In this document: positions 53,603 to 61,965 of the stretch, in pieces
Layout: every line of letters starts with the position of its first letter
Position numbering within the stretch: position 1 is the first letter of the stretch
DNA from: Abditibacterium sp.
GTDB lineage: Bacteria; Armatimonadota; Abditibacteriia; Abditibacteriales; Abditibacteriaceae
Length of the DNA stretch: 64,000 nucleotides
Assembly: GCA_030448265.1 (NCBI GenBank)
Contig: JAUJNG010000003.1
Location: forward strand, 229,260-293,259
Direction of reading: 5' to 3'
Translations under genes and position numbers: made by a program
Notes under the pieces: model-generated
Databases searched by the model: none
What the model saw: only the letters and a program-made list of their open reading frames with translations
Told to the model about the DNA's origin: nothing

Positions 53603-53674
53603 CGTAGGGGCGTAGCGGGTGCTACGCCCACAACATGACACGCTGTCGAGGGCGTAGCACGCTACGCCCCTACG
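53603..53674. repeat. REP pair (GGGCGTAGC family), copy 4
   Basis: REP unit pair like 50266-50334; the left unit has a slightly changed centre (GCGGGTGC). Directly after the terminator. Confidence 0.85.
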
Positions 53675-53679
53675 GTGGT

Positions 53680-55023
53680 TTACGCGACCGGTTTGAGAGT
53701 CCAGACGTGCGGTTTGGGTTTTCGCAAAACGTCGATTTCGCTTTCCAGCGCGGCGATTTGAGCGTCGAGGCGCGCCAGTTCCGCCGTGCGCGCGGTTTCG
53801 ATTTCGGTCTTCAGCCACTCCGGCGCCTGGAAAATCTGCACGTTGCGCCAGCGATTGGCAAAGATGTCGTTTTTGTCGAGGATTTTTTGCAAAAGCTGCT
53901 GCGATTGCGCCGTAATCGGCCCCGCATTGTTGCTCAGGTTGACGCCCGCGCTCAATTGTTCGCGCGAAAAGGTGCCGATGGATTGGCCGTCGATGGAGAG
54001 TTCGTATTTGGGCTGCGAGAGGTTGGTCACTTTGAAATCGTAGCGCGAAAGTTCGTCGAGCGGCTTGAAATTGGGGATGTCGAGCGCCAGTTTGGTGTCG
54101 GGATGGATGGGCCAGGGGAGGGCGCCGTCGGTGCGGACGAAGGAGAGATTGGGGCTGTTTTTGTTGATGAAGACCGGCCCGACGAGCAGGTTCTGAGGTT
54201 GCGACAGCACCGAGCCGCGCCAGGCGATGAGAGCATTTTGAGAACTGGTGAGTCGATAGCTGTTGGGCGCGGTGACATCGATTTCCACACTCGAAACCAG
54301 GCTCGGCGCGCCCAGACCTTTCAAAATGTGGGTCGCCATCACCATGTGACCGGCCCAGTTGGGATGAACGGCGTCGGGGATGAGGCGCGGCCCGCCCTGC
54401 GCCGGTGCCAAAACTCCGGCGGCGCGTCCGGCCTCGATGGTTCCAATCATCGGATTGAGCTGGTCAACGAAGAGCGCATTTTTCTCCATCGCCACGCCGC
54501 TCAGAGCTTCGGAATAATTGCGGAGCATGAGGTTGTAGGCGCTTCCGGCGGGCTGATTGGCGTCGTATTTCTCTTCCGACGACGGCGTGATGAGCGCGAC
54601 GCGCGCTCCGGCCTGATTGAGCGCTTCGACCAGACTGCGCGAGGTGTCAACATAGGTTTTGAGGCCATTCTCGCCACTGCGGGCGTCGTTCATGCCGAAA
54701 TTGATGGCCACAGCAGTGGGACTCAGCGGCATTATATCGCGTTTAAGGCCGTTTTCCTGGCCGCCGCGCTGGACGAAATTGGCGCGGTCGCCGGCCCAGC
54801 CGGTGTTGCGAAAGGAGATTTTCCAATCGGGAAAGCGCGAGAGGACGAAACTTTCGATCAGCGTCGAATATTTGCGCTGCGCGGTGATGGAATCGCCCAG
54901 CAGCATGGCGCGGTCGCCGTCGCGGAAGAAAAACGGCTTTTCGGGCGCGTTTTGAGCGCATGAGGGCAGGGCCTGAGTCGCCACAACGAGGGCGAGGAGC
55001 GGCAAAAGAGCGAAAGGTTTCAT
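53680..55023 (-). CDS. Secreted SGNH/GDSL-family hydrolase
   Basis: A 447-residue exported hydrolase. Signal peptide to about residue 24 (PSCAQ), then the SGNH blocks: Ser in LLGDSIT (about 45), Gly in NTGWAGD, Asn in FGMNDAR and Asp/His in IPDAVHPNW. The C-terminal 180 residues form a second beta-rich domain ending in a helical tail. Such enzymes deacylate carbohydrates or lipids. Divergent from pyrE with 27 bp between the two starts. Confidence 0.82.
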   Translation of the reverse strand: MKPFALLPLLALVVATQALPSCAQNAPEKPFFFRDGDRAMLLGDSITAQRKYSTLIESFVLSRFPDWKISFRNTGWAGDRANFVQRGGQENGLKRDIMPLSPTAVAINFGMNDARSGENGLKTYVDTSRSLVEALNQAGARVALITPSSEEKYDANQPAGSAYNLMLRNYSEALSGVAMEKNALFVDQLNPMIGTIEAGRAAGVLAPAQGGPRLIPDAVHPNWAGHMVMATHILKGLGAPSLVSSVEIDVTAPNSYRLTSSQNALIAWRGSVLSQPQNLLVGPVFINKNSPNLSFVRTDGALPWPIHPDTKLALDIPNFKPLDELSRYDFKVTNLSQPKYELSIDGQSIGTFSREQLSAGVNLSNNAGPITAQSQQLLQKILDKNDIFANRWRNVQIFQAPEWLKTEIETARTAELARLDAQIAALESEIDVLRKPKPHVWTLKPVA

Positions 55024-55038
55024 GGTGGGCGGGGTTGC

Positions 55039-55044
55039 TACAAT
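55039..55044 (+). promoter_or_regulatory. -10-like element of pyrE
   Basis: TACAAT, 6 nt before the GTG start at 55051, with no room for a ribosome-binding site. Confidence 0.5.
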
Positions 55045-55050
55045 TGAAGC

Positions 55051-55653
55051 GTGAAAACTGAAACAATTTTATCCCCAACCGAAGTCGAAGCGGCGCTGCG
55101 CGAATCGGGCGCGCTGCTCGAAGGCCATTTTTTGCTGGCGAGCGGACGCCATTCGCAGTTTTACATCGAGAAATTTCGCTTGCTCGAACAGCCGCGTCTC
55201 ACCTCGCGGTTGTGCGCCGAAATCGCGCGGCGCTTTGCGGGTGATGGCATCGAATGTGTGGTCGGGCCGGTGACGGGCGGCATTATTCTGGCGTTTGAAG
55301 TCGCGCGTCAACTCGGCGTGCGCGCGGTTTACGCCGAACGGGCCGAAGACGGAGCGGGTTTCGCGCTGCGACGCGGGTTTAGGTTGAAAAGCGGCGAAAA
55401 GTGTCTGGTGGTCGAAGACATCGTGACAACGGGCGGCAGCGCGCAGAAAGTCGTGGAATTGGTGCGCGAAAAGGGTGGGGAAGTGGTTGGCGCGGCGTTG
55501 CTGGTTGACCGTTCCAACGGCGCGCTGCACATTGAGGCGCCGCGCGTGGAATCACTGTTGGAAATGCGGGTCGAGAGTTGGGCGGCGGGCGAGGAACCGG
55601 CGTGGCTCGAAGAGAAATATGGCGCGGCGCGCAAGCCTGGGACGACGAAGTGA
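55051..55653 (+). CDS. pyrE: Orotate phosphoribosyltransferase
   Basis: A 200-residue pyrimidine-pathway enzyme turning orotate and PRPP into OMP. PRPP loop VVEDIVTTGGSA (about residue 115), GHFLLASGRHS near the start and VGPVTGGIILAFEVARQLG in the middle. Starts with GTG at 55051. Last residues end just before a long inverted repeat. Confidence 0.93.
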   Translation: MKTETILSPTEVEAALRESGALLEGHFLLASGRHSQFYIEKFRLLEQPRLTSRLCAEIARRFAGDGIECVVGPVTGGIILAFEVARQLGVRAVYAERAEDGAGFALRRGFRLKSGEKCLVVEDIVTTGGSAQKVVELVREKGGEVVGAALLVDRSNGALHIEAPRVESLLEMRVESWAAGEEPAWLEEKYGAARKPGTTK

Positions 55654-55690
55654 AGAGCCTGGAGGCTAAAGGAATGGTAGCTCCATCTTT

Positions 55691-55802
55691 CAAAGCGAAA
55701 TAAATTCGCAGCCAACGAAAACGTCAACCTTCGTTGACGGCGAAACATTATATCGTCGGCGAAGGCCGACGACTTCGTTGGCTGCGAATTTATTTCGCTT
55801 TG
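55691..55802. repeat. TTCGCAGCC inverted repeat, copy 2
   Basis: Arms CAAAGCGAAATAAATTCGCAGCC (55691 on) and the complement ending 55802. Inner pairing GTCGGC/GCCGAC and a stretch with internal symmetry. Related to 1322-1515 by its TTCGCAGCC edge. Confidence 0.8.
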
Positions 55803-55815
55803 TAGCCGAATTGGA

Positions 55816-56406
55816 TCATCCACCCAACTTCTCGCTCGTCGCCTGCCGCAGCGCGAAACAAATCGCAATCGCCAGCGCATCGGCCAAATCGGGCGGGTGC
55901 AGTTGGGTTTGCAGTCGCAATCGCGCTTTGACGGCGGCCTGAACGTTGGTTTTGGTGGCGTGGCCGTTGCCGGTTACGACCTGCTTGATTTCGTTGGGCG
56001 TAAACGAATGCACCGGCAGACCCGCTTCCTGCGCCGCGAGCATCAAAACGCCGCGCGCGTGGGCCATCAAGAGCGCGCTGCGTGGGTGTGCGTAGGTCGA
56101 AAAGAGGTCTTCGATGACCACTAAATCGGGTTTTTCGTCCCGAATCACTTCGGCGAGGCCGTCGTGCAAATCCTGCAAGCGTTTGGGAAACGGATCAGTG
56201 GTTTTGGCGCGCAAAACTCCGCCTTCGACCAGCCGCAAATGCGCGCCCTCGCTTTCGATAATCCCGTAGCCGGTGCGAAGCAAACCAGGATCGACGCCCA
56301 GAATGCGCGGCGACAAATCGAACCCCGAAATCTGGCGCGCGCGCCGCAGCGCCGACGACGCGGGCCGCGTCGCGGAGGTGGGCGTGTAGGAGCGAGTGCG
56401 AAGCAT
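55816..56406 (-). CDS. ruvC: Crossover junction endodeoxyribonuclease RuvC
   Basis: A 196-residue Holliday-junction resolvase. RNase-H-like fold with catalytic acids in ILGVDPGLLRTGYG, VVIEDLF and DLADALAIA; the VHSFTPNEIKQVVTGNGHATK segment is typical. An N-terminal extension of about 30 residues precedes the core, so the true start may be a TTG nearer the GVDPG motif. ruvA and ruvB are not next to it. Its start is near the GGAGGGAGG repeat. Confidence 0.92.
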   Translation of the reverse strand: MLRTRSYTPTSATRPASSALRRARQISGFDLSPRILGVDPGLLRTGYGIIESEGAHLRLVEGGVLRAKTTDPFPKRLQDLHDGLAEVIRDEKPDLVVIEDLFSTYAHPRSALLMAHARGVLMLAAQEAGLPVHSFTPNEIKQVVTGNGHATKTNVQAAVKARLRLQTQLHPPDLADALAIAICFALRQATSEKLGG

Positions 56407-56408
56407 TC

Positions 56409-56472
56409 GAGGAGGGAGGAGGGAGGAGGGAGGAGGGGATGTTTAGTTTCCTCCCCACTTCCCTCCTCCCTC
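56409..56472. repeat. GGAGGGAGGAGG repeat, copy 1
   Basis: Purine tract GGAGGGAGGAGGGAGGAGGG pairs with CCTCCCCACTTCCCTCCTCCC. Same units at 59957-60025. Confidence 0.7.
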
Positions 56473-56474
56473 AC

Positions 56475-57692
56475 TCAGTCCGGTCTATCGGCGACTTTCA
56501 CGTTCAGCGTCTTTTTCACGGCGTTGTTGCGGAGAATTTCGATTTTGAGGACGGCGCCGACTTTTTTGCTTTTAAGGGTTTTTTCGACTTCCTCGTCGTT
56601 TTTCATGGGCGCGCCGTCGATGCTGCGGATCACATCGCCTGGCTGAAAGCCCCCTTTGGAGGCGGGCGAATCGGGATCGACGCTTTGCACCAGGCCGCCG
56701 TTTTTGTCGGGCAGGCCGTAGTCACTTTTGAGCGCGTCGGTGATGGGCTTGACAAAAACGCCGATGTAAGGCTTCAGGCGCTTGCCGTTTTTGATGATTT
56801 CGTCGGCGACTTCCTTGGCTTTGTTGATAGGAATGGTGAAGCCCAATCCCTGGCCAAAAGGAATGATGGCGGTGTTGATGCCGATGACTTCGCCGTTCAA
56901 ATTGACGAGCGGCCCGCCCGAATTGCCAGGATTGATGGCGGCATCGGTCTGCATCATGTCGGTGAGTTCAAACGCTTCGCCGCGCGCGTCGGGCGGAACC
57001 GGCAGTTTGCGCCCCACCGCCGACAAAACTCCCACCGTGACGGTATTTTCCTGCGCGAAGGGGTTGCCGATGGCAATGGCCCAGTCGCCGATGGGCAGTT
57101 CTTTGGCATTCTTGAAAGTCGCCAGTCGCGCCTGGGGCAGGGTTTTGTTGCTCAGAGTGACGACGGCGATATCAGTTTCGCGGTCGTAGCCCAGCACGCG
57201 ACCGGTGAATATTTTGCCGTCGCGGTTGGTAACCTGAATTTTCTCCGCACCCGCCACGACGTGCGCGTTGGTGAGCATCAAACCGCGCTTGGTGTCGATG
57301 ACGAAGCCCGTGCCCTTGCCCTGACGCGGGCCTTGCTGCGCGGGAGAATCCAAAAATTCGCTTTTGCCGTCGCTTTTGCCGAATTTGGTATCGACGTTCA
57401 TCACGGCGGGGCCGACCGCCGCAACCGCGCGCACGATGGCGCTGCTCGACTGCGAATTGACGCCGCTCGCCGCCGCAGACGCCACGCCGCCCGAAGACGA
57501 GCGGCCAATGTAGATGCCGGTTCCCAGCATCGCGCACGACAGAAGCGCGCCCACCAGCATCGCCACGATGGGATTGGTCGCGGCGTGAGCGCGCGGCGGT
57601 TCGCTCGCGATGGGTTCGGGCGTTTTGAGTGATTCCCAGTTCACGGGTTCGGGGGTTTGAGGGGTGTTGGAATTGTGAGGAGCGTCGGGCAT
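56475..57692 (-). CDS. HtrA/DegP-like serine protease with PDZ domain
   Basis: A 405-residue membrane-anchored protease for envelope protein quality control. Transmembrane helix near residues 40-60; trypsin-like domain with triad His (LTNAHVV), Asp (ETDIAV) and Ser (INPGNSGGPLV); one C-terminal PDZ domain (GVFVKPITDALKS...GDVIRSIDGAPMKNDEEVE). A TATAAT lies about 22 nt before the start codon on the minus strand, so transcription probably begins close to it. Confidence 0.9.
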   Translation of the reverse strand: MPDAPHNSNTPQTPEPVNWESLKTPEPIASEPPRAHAATNPIVAMLVGALLSCAMLGTGIYIGRSSSGGVASAAASGVNSQSSSAIVRAVAAVGPAVMNVDTKFGKSDGKSEFLDSPAQQGPRQGKGTGFVIDTKRGLMLTNAHVVAGAEKIQVTNRDGKIFTGRVLGYDRETDIAVVTLSNKTLPQARLATFKNAKELPIGDWAIAIGNPFAQENTVTVGVLSAVGRKLPVPPDARGEAFELTDMMQTDAAINPGNSGGPLVNLNGEVIGINTAIIPFGQGLGFTIPINKAKEVADEIIKNGKRLKPYIGVFVKPITDALKSDYGLPDKNGGLVQSVDPDSPASKGGFQPGDVIRSIDGAPMKNDEEVEKTLKSKKVGAVLKIEILRNNAVKKTLNVKVADRPD

Positions 57693-57748
57693 GGGCCAAA
57701 TCCTTCATTCCAAATTATAGCATTCGAGGTTTGGGCGCTCGAAAAATC

Positions 57749-57783
57749 GAAAAAACCGCGCCTGTCGGGGCGCGGTTTTTTTA
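57749..57783. terminator. Bidirectional terminator upstream of htrA
   Basis: AAAAAACCGCGCC and GGCGCGGTTTTTTT stem-loop with A and T runs on either side, after the TlpA-like stop on the minus strand. Confidence 0.8.
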
Positions 57784-57792
57784 TCTTCTGAA

Positions 57793-58290
57793 TCACAAAT
57801 ACGGCTTGAGCATCGCCGCGAACTCGGTCTGGGTGTGGTCGCTTTCGGTGGTTTTGACCCGCGCGCCCGCTCGATTGTAAATGTAGGTGCGCGGTAGAGC
57901 GACGGCGCCCTTATCTTTGGGATCGAAGCGATTGAAAAACTCGACCAGATCGCCCTTGATGAGAAACGATTTGTTGTGGCCGCGCGCCGCGAGCGTTTTG
58001 GCCACCTGTGCCTTTGCGGTTGGCTCGTCCGCCGACACCAGGATCAAACTCAGGCCGCGTTTGGCGTATTGGCGCTGCACTTTGGCGAGCGCGGGCAGTT
58101 CGGCGACGCAGGGCGCGCACCACGTCGCCCAGAAGTTGACGACCACGACTTTGCCCTTTTGCGCCCTAATGGCTTTTTGCAAGGTTTGCGGCGTGACGGT
58201 CTGGATTTGCGGCGCGGCCAGGGCAGGCGCAAAACAAATGAGCGCCGCGCCGAAAAAGCCGAGTTGAACGGTTTTGAAGGAAATTTTCAT
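57793..58290 (-). CDS. TlpA/ResA-like thiol-disulfide oxidoreductase
   Basis: Protein of 165 residues with an N-terminal signal or anchor (VQLGFFGAALICFAPALAA), then a thioredoxin fold whose active site is Trp-Cys-Ala-Pro-Cys (NFWATWCAPCVAEL) with cis-Pro in VALPRTYIYN. Periplasmic disulfide reductase of the cytochrome-maturation type. The ATG at 58290 is the Met before the signal; the longer frame reads through the upstream repeat. Confidence 0.85.
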   Translation of the reverse strand: MKISFKTVQLGFFGAALICFAPALAAPQIQTVTPQTLQKAIRAQKGKVVVVNFWATWCAPCVAELPALAKVQRQYAKRGLSLILVSADEPTAKAQVAKTLAARGHNKSFLIKGDLVEFFNRFDPKDKGAVALPRTYIYNRAGARVKTTESDHTQTEFAAMLKPYL

Positions 58291-58303
58291 GGTTTGAATG
58301 GTG

Positions 58304-58415
58304 CCAGGAGGCTGAAGCCTCGGCAACCAAACTAAGCCTGCCTTCGCAGGCTATATCTATCATCCATAGGCCACGAAGGTGGCCTTGGTTTGGTTGCCGA
58401 GGCTTTAGCCTCCTG
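58304..58415. repeat. CCAGGAGGCTGAAGCC inverted repeat, copy 2
   Basis: Same arms and near-identical loop as 26774-26885, here without the outer shells. Core has AAGCCTGCCTTCGCAGGCT and GGCCACGAAGGTGGCC. Confidence 0.85.
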
Positions 58416-58440
58416 GCCTCTTCACTGCTACCTGTCAGCT

Positions 58441-59055
58441 TCAGTTTTCGCGTTTAATCGAGCAGCCAAACGCCCGCGTTTCTTTTTCGGCGATGGTTTT
58501 TCCGCTCAAAACTGCGTCGAGCGCATTTTGCAGCGACTTCTCTTTGACGTTTTCCTCACGCTGCGAATTGTCGATGCGCCCGCGATAAATCAAATCGCCG
58601 CTGGGACTGACGACGTAAACCTCCGGCGTCACGCGGGCGCCGAAACGGTCGGCGATCATATTCTTCGGGTCTTTCAAAACCGCGAACGAAAAACCGTTCT
58701 CTTTGGCGTGCCCCGCGACTTCGGCGCCGTTTTCGGCCTTATTGGAGTTGATGCCGATGAAACGGATGCCTTTGGGCGTGTAAGTTTTGGCCAGACTCGC
58801 CATGCGGGCGTTGTAATCGTTGGAAATCGGACATTTGGTGGCCACGAACATCAAAACCGTCGCCTTGGATTTGTCCCAATCGCCGACGGTGACGGCTTTT
58901 CCAGCCGTGTCAACGAGGGCAAGCGGCGCGATTTTGGCGTCGAAAGAAACGGTTGGAGCGGCGTTCGATTGCGGCGCGCTTTGCCCGCGCAGCGCGAAAC
59001 CGGTGGCGCCGAGGCCCACAATGGCGGCGGCGAGCAGGGGAGTGAATTTTTTCAT
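58441..59055 (-). CDS. Exported redoxin/AhpC-TSA family protein
   Basis: A 204-residue exported protein with signal segment (LLAAAIVGLGATGFALRG) and an AhpC/TSA fold. The reactive region reads FVATKCPISNDYNARM, with Cys in place of the usual peroxidatic TxxC context; a second Cys near the C-terminus (FGCSIKREN) could form the resolving partner. Related to SCO/redoxin-like proteins acting on envelope thiols or peroxides. AGGAGACAAAACC is a good ribosome-binding site. Faces the opposite way to the accB-like gene. Confidence 0.78.
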   Translation of the reverse strand: MKKFTPLLAAAIVGLGATGFALRGQSAPQSNAAPTVSFDAKIAPLALVDTAGKAVTVGDWDKSKATVLMFVATKCPISNDYNARMASLAKTYTPKGIRFIGINSNKAENGAEVAGHAKENGFSFAVLKDPKNMIADRFGARVTPEVYVVSPSGDLIYRGRIDNSQREENVKEKSLQNALDAVLSGKTIAEKETRAFGCSIKREN

Positions 59056-59161
59056 GGTTTTGTCTCCTGAGAACTCGAATTGGGAATGAGAAACCGAGGG
59101 TTTCCGCCGTTTTGACGGCTGGGAGTATCGAGCGTTGCGCGCCGGAGGCGGTTTTTCGCAT

Positions 59162-59167
59162 TATAAT
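59162..59167 (+). promoter_or_regulatory. -10 element of the accB-like gene
   Basis: Perfect TATAAT ending 7 nt before the GTG at 59175. No ribosome-binding site fits, so a leaderless transcript is predicted. No clear -35. Confidence 0.55.
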
Positions 59168-59174
59168 CCCCTTC

Positions 59175-59630
59175 GTGCAATTTCCCGTTGAAACGGTGCG
59201 CGAAGTCGCGCAAATCCTCAATCAAGCCAATCTGGGCGAAATCTCGCTCGAAAACACGGCGTCGGGCGCGCGTTTGCGTTTGCGGCGCGCGCTCATCGCC
59301 GCGCCAGGCGTTTCGCCCGCGACGCAGGCCGAAATCGAAGCGCAGCACGAAGCGCAGGTCGAGGCCGAAAGCGCCGCGCACGAAGCCGAAATCGCGGCGC
59401 GCATCGAAGTGACTTCGCCCGCCGTCGGCGTGTTTCGCGCCGCCAAAGTGCCGCTTCAAATCGGCGATGAAGTCGGCAAGAAAGCCCTTCTGGGCGCCGT
59501 TGAAACGCTCAACATTCCCACCGAGCTTTACGCCGCGCAATCGGCGCGCGTGATTGAAATTCTGGTCACCGAAGGCCAGGGCGTCGAGTGGGGCCAGACC
59601 CTGCTCGTTTTGGAGGCCGTCGAAAAATGA
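59175..59630 (+). CDS. accB: Biotin-carboxyl-carrier-like protein lacking the biotinyl lysine
   Basis: A 151-residue protein beside accC with the BCCP plan: an N-terminal helix (ETVREVAQILNQANLGEISL), an Ala/Glu linker and a barrel-sandwich domain (VTSPAVGVFR...LVLEAVEK). At the biotinylation site, where AccB proteins have E-A-M-K-M, this reads GAVETLNIPTEL, placing Asn where Lys should be. It therefore cannot be biotinylated in the usual way. It may be a regulatory, BADC-like partner of AccC, with a second true AccB elsewhere. Its stop overlaps the next start (AATGA). Confidence 0.8.
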   Translation: MQFPVETVREVAQILNQANLGEISLENTASGARLRLRRALIAAPGVSPATQAEIEAQHEAQVEAESAAHEAEIAARIEVTSPAVGVFRAAKVPLQIGDEVGKKALLGAVETLNIPTELYAAQSARVIEILVTEGQGVEWGQTLLVLEAVEK

Positions 59631-59959
59631 AGCTGAAAACCGTTCGTTTTTTGCCGCTCGTGGCGGCTCTCACCATTTTGGGCGGCTGCCAGACCGCGCA
59701 GGAAACCAACGCCGAGATTGATAAGGGCGTTGGCGCGCCCAAACGCGCCATCGACAAGAGCAAGGGCATCGAAACCGATTCCAACATCAGCCAGATCAAC
59801 GCCGCGCTGTCGATGATCAAAGCCGACAGCGACGGACAGGCGCCCGCGACCATCGAAGAAGCCAAAAAAGCCGTTAAAGTGCCCGATTCGATGTGGATCG
59901 ACGCCGCCACCGGCAAACCGCTCGAATACGATCCGGCGACGGGCACAGTTCGCAAGTAG
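59627..59959 (+). CDS. Small lipoprotein
   Basis: A 110-residue lipoprotein with lipobox (LTILGGCQ, Cys about residue 21) and a helical or disordered region, then EEAKKAVKVPDSMWIDAATGKPLEYDPATG, a turn-rich tail resembling the ends of secretion pseudopilins. The start overlaps the accB-like stop by 4 nt (ATGA), so translation is coupled. Family not recognised. Confidence 0.65.
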   Translation: MKLKTVRFLPLVAALTILGGCQTAQETNAEIDKGVGAPKRAIDKSKGIETDSNISQINAALSMIKADSDGQAPATIEEAKKAVKVPDSMWIDAATGKPLEYDPATGTVRK

Positions 59960-60025
59960 GAGGGAGGAGGGAAGTGGGGAGGAAAACCCCAACTCCTCCC
60001 TCCTCCCTCCTCCCTCCTCCCTCCT
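59957..60025. repeat. GGAGGGAGGAGG repeat, copy 2
   Basis: Left AGGAGGGAGGAGGGAAG tract and right CTCCTCCCTCC tract with a short loop; related to 56409-56472. Separates the lipoprotein from accC. Confidence 0.7.
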
Positions 60026-60030
60026 AAGTC

Positions 60031-61374
60031 ATGTTTTCCAAAGTTTTAGTCGCCAACCGAGGCGAAATCGCCGTGCGCGTGATTCGCGCCTGCCGCGAAA
60101 TGGGTTTGCAAAGCGTCGCGGTGCATTCGACCGCCGACCGTAATTCGCGCGCGGTGCAAATGGCCGACGAAGCGATTTGCATCGGCCCGCCCGCCGCCAA
60201 AGAAAGTTATCTCAACATCGCCAACGTGGTTTCCGCCGCCGTGGTATCGGGCGCGGGCGCGATTCATCCTGGCTACGGCTTTTTGAGCGAAAATTCGTCG
60301 TTCGCCGAAGTCTGCGAGCAGGCCAACATCAAATTCATCGGCCCGCCGCCCTCAGCGATTGATACGATGGGCAACAAAGCCTCGGCGCGCGCCAAAATGC
60401 GCGAGGCGGGCGTTCCCATCATGCCTGGCACGCCTGGGCCGGTCGAAACCGAAAAAGAAGCGCTCGAAGCCGCGCAGAAAATCGGTTTTCCGGTGATTAT
60501 CAAGGCTTCGGCGGGCGGCGGCGGCAAGGGAATGCGCGTCGTGCTGGAAGAAGGCGAACTGGAAACCCAGATGACGATGGCGCAGAACGAGGCAGAAGCC
60601 GCGTTTGGCAACGCCGAGGTTTACATCGAGAAGTTTCTGATCGAGCCGCGCCACGTCGAGGTGCAGATTCTGGCCGATTCGCATGGCAACGTAATTCACC
60701 TCGGCGAGCGCGACTGCTCGGTTCAGACCGCGCGGCATCAGAAAATGCTCGAAGAAGCGCCCTGCGCCTTCATTCCCCAAGCGACGCGCCGCAAACTGGG
60801 CGAAGCCGCCGTTAAGGGCGCGCGCGCCGTGGGATATGAGAGCGCGGGGACGATGGAATTTCTGGTTTCGGCGACCGGCGAATTCTTTTTCATGGAAATG
60901 AACACCCGCATCCAGGTCGAGCATCCCGTCACCGAAGAAATCACCGGCATCGACCTGATTCAGGAACAAATTCGCATCGCGCAGGGTGAAAAATTGTCTG
61001 TTTCACAAAAAGACGTGACTTTTTCGGGCCATTCCATCGAAGTGCGCCTGACAGCGGAAGACCCCGCAAAGAATTTCGCGCCCTCGGCGGGCACGATTTC
61101 GACTTTCGACCCGCCAGGCGGTCGCGGTGTGCGCGTCGATTCGCATCTTTTCACCGGCTACGCCGTGCCGCCGTATTACGATTCGCTGCTGGCGAAAATC
61201 ATCGTCCACGCGCCCACGCGCGAGGCGGCGATTGCCAAAATGGAGCGTGCGTTGCGCGAAACCCGTTTGGAAGGCGTCGCTACGACGCGCGATTTTCAGC
61301 TCAAAATTCTGGCGAACGAGTATTTTCGGCGCGGCGAGCTTTCGACTGACTTTTTGAAACGGAGAATGAGTTAA
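60031..61374 (+). CDS. accC: Acetyl-CoA carboxylase biotin carboxylase subunit
   Basis: A 447-residue ATP-grasp enzyme that carboxylates biotin on a carrier protein for fatty-acid synthesis. MFSKVLVANRGEIAVRVIRACREMG, HPGYGFLSEN, the Gly-rich ATP loop (ASAGGGGKGMRVV), QTARHQKMLEEAP and MNTRIQVEHPVTEEITGIDLIQEQ are canonical. Length is standard. It follows a BCCP-like gene in the usual accB-accC order, although that carrier lacks the biotinyl lysine. Confidence 0.95.
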   Translation: MFSKVLVANRGEIAVRVIRACREMGLQSVAVHSTADRNSRAVQMADEAICIGPPAAKESYLNIANVVSAAVVSGAGAIHPGYGFLSENSSFAEVCEQANIKFIGPPPSAIDTMGNKASARAKMREAGVPIMPGTPGPVETEKEALEAAQKIGFPVIIKASAGGGGKGMRVVLEEGELETQMTMAQNEAEAAFGNAEVYIEKFLIEPRHVEVQILADSHGNVIHLGERDCSVQTARHQKMLEEAPCAFIPQATRRKLGEAAVKGARAVGYESAGTMEFLVSATGEFFFMEMNTRIQVEHPVTEEITGIDLIQEQIRIAQGEKLSVSQKDVTFSGHSIEVRLTAEDPAKNFAPSAGTISTFDPPGGRGVRVDSHLFTGYAVPPYYDSLLAKIIVHAPTREAAIAKMERALRETRLEGVATTRDFQLKILANEYFRRGELSTDFLKRRMS

Positions 61375-61440
61375 GGAAGACGGAATACGGGAGAGCTAAG
61401 CGCGAAATTCCGTATTCCGTCTCCCGTATTCCGTCTTCCT
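61374..61440. repeat. GGAAGACGGAATACGG inverted repeat, copy 3
   Basis: Arms AGGAAGACGGAATACGG and CCGTATTCCGTCTTCCT. The loop GAGCTAAGCGCGAAATTCCG is shared with 32826-32902. Confidence 0.8.
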
Positions 61441-61446
61441 AAAATC

Positions 61447-61866
61447 ATGAGCAAACGCAGAAGCGGACGCGAACTCGCGTTTCGATTGTTATTTCAACTC
61501 GACATCGGCGGCGGCGCGCCCGACGAGGTGTTCGCGGCGTCGCGCGTCGCTTCGGAAGCCTCGTCGGAAGTGTGGGTGTTCGCGACTCAACTGGCGCGCG
61601 GGGCGTGGGAAGTGCGCGGCGAACTCGATCCCATCATCGAAAAATACGCGGCGGGCTGGACGCTGGAGCGCATGGCGAACGTTGACCGCAATTTGCTGCG
61701 CCTGTGTTTGTATGAAATGTTGAAGCGCGACGATATTCCGCCTTCGGTCTCGATAAATGAAGCCGTCGAGATGGCGAAAAAGTATTCGACGGCGGACAGC
61801 GCCAAGTTCATCAACGGCATTCTGGGCGCGTTTTCGCGCGAAAAAGTCGAAACCGGCAGCGACTAA
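61447..61866 (+). CDS. nusB: Transcription antitermination protein NusB
   Basis: A 139-residue all-helical RNA-binding factor for rRNA antitermination. KRRSGRELAFRLLFQLDIG at the start, then the ERMANVDRNLLRLCLYEML and PPSVSINEAVEMAKKYSTADSAKFINGILG signatures. The ATG is one base past a TAAAAT in the repeat upstream. Its stop lies in the left arm of the next inverted repeat. Confidence 0.93.
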   Translation: MSKRRSGRELAFRLLFQLDIGGGAPDEVFAASRVASEASSEVWVFATQLARGAWEVRGELDPIIEKYAAGWTLERMANVDRNLLRLCLYEMLKRDDIPPSVSINEAVEMAKKYSTADSAKFINGILGAFSREKVETGSD

Positions 61867-61961
61867 AGTCGCCGCAAAGGAAGGCGAAACCTGCCTTCGC
61901 AGGTTAATGCCCCAGTCCGCGCAGGCGGACTTCGCCTTCCTTTGCGGCGACTTTAGTCGCT
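61858..61961. repeat. AAAGTCGCCGCAAAGGAAGG inverted repeat
   Basis: Arms of about 30 nt (61858-61888 and 61931-61961) with two inner hairpins (CCTGCCTTCGCAGG and GTCCGCGCAGGCGGAC). It overlaps the nusB stop and may terminate both convergent genes. Confidence 0.8.
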
Positions 61962-61965
61962 GCGT

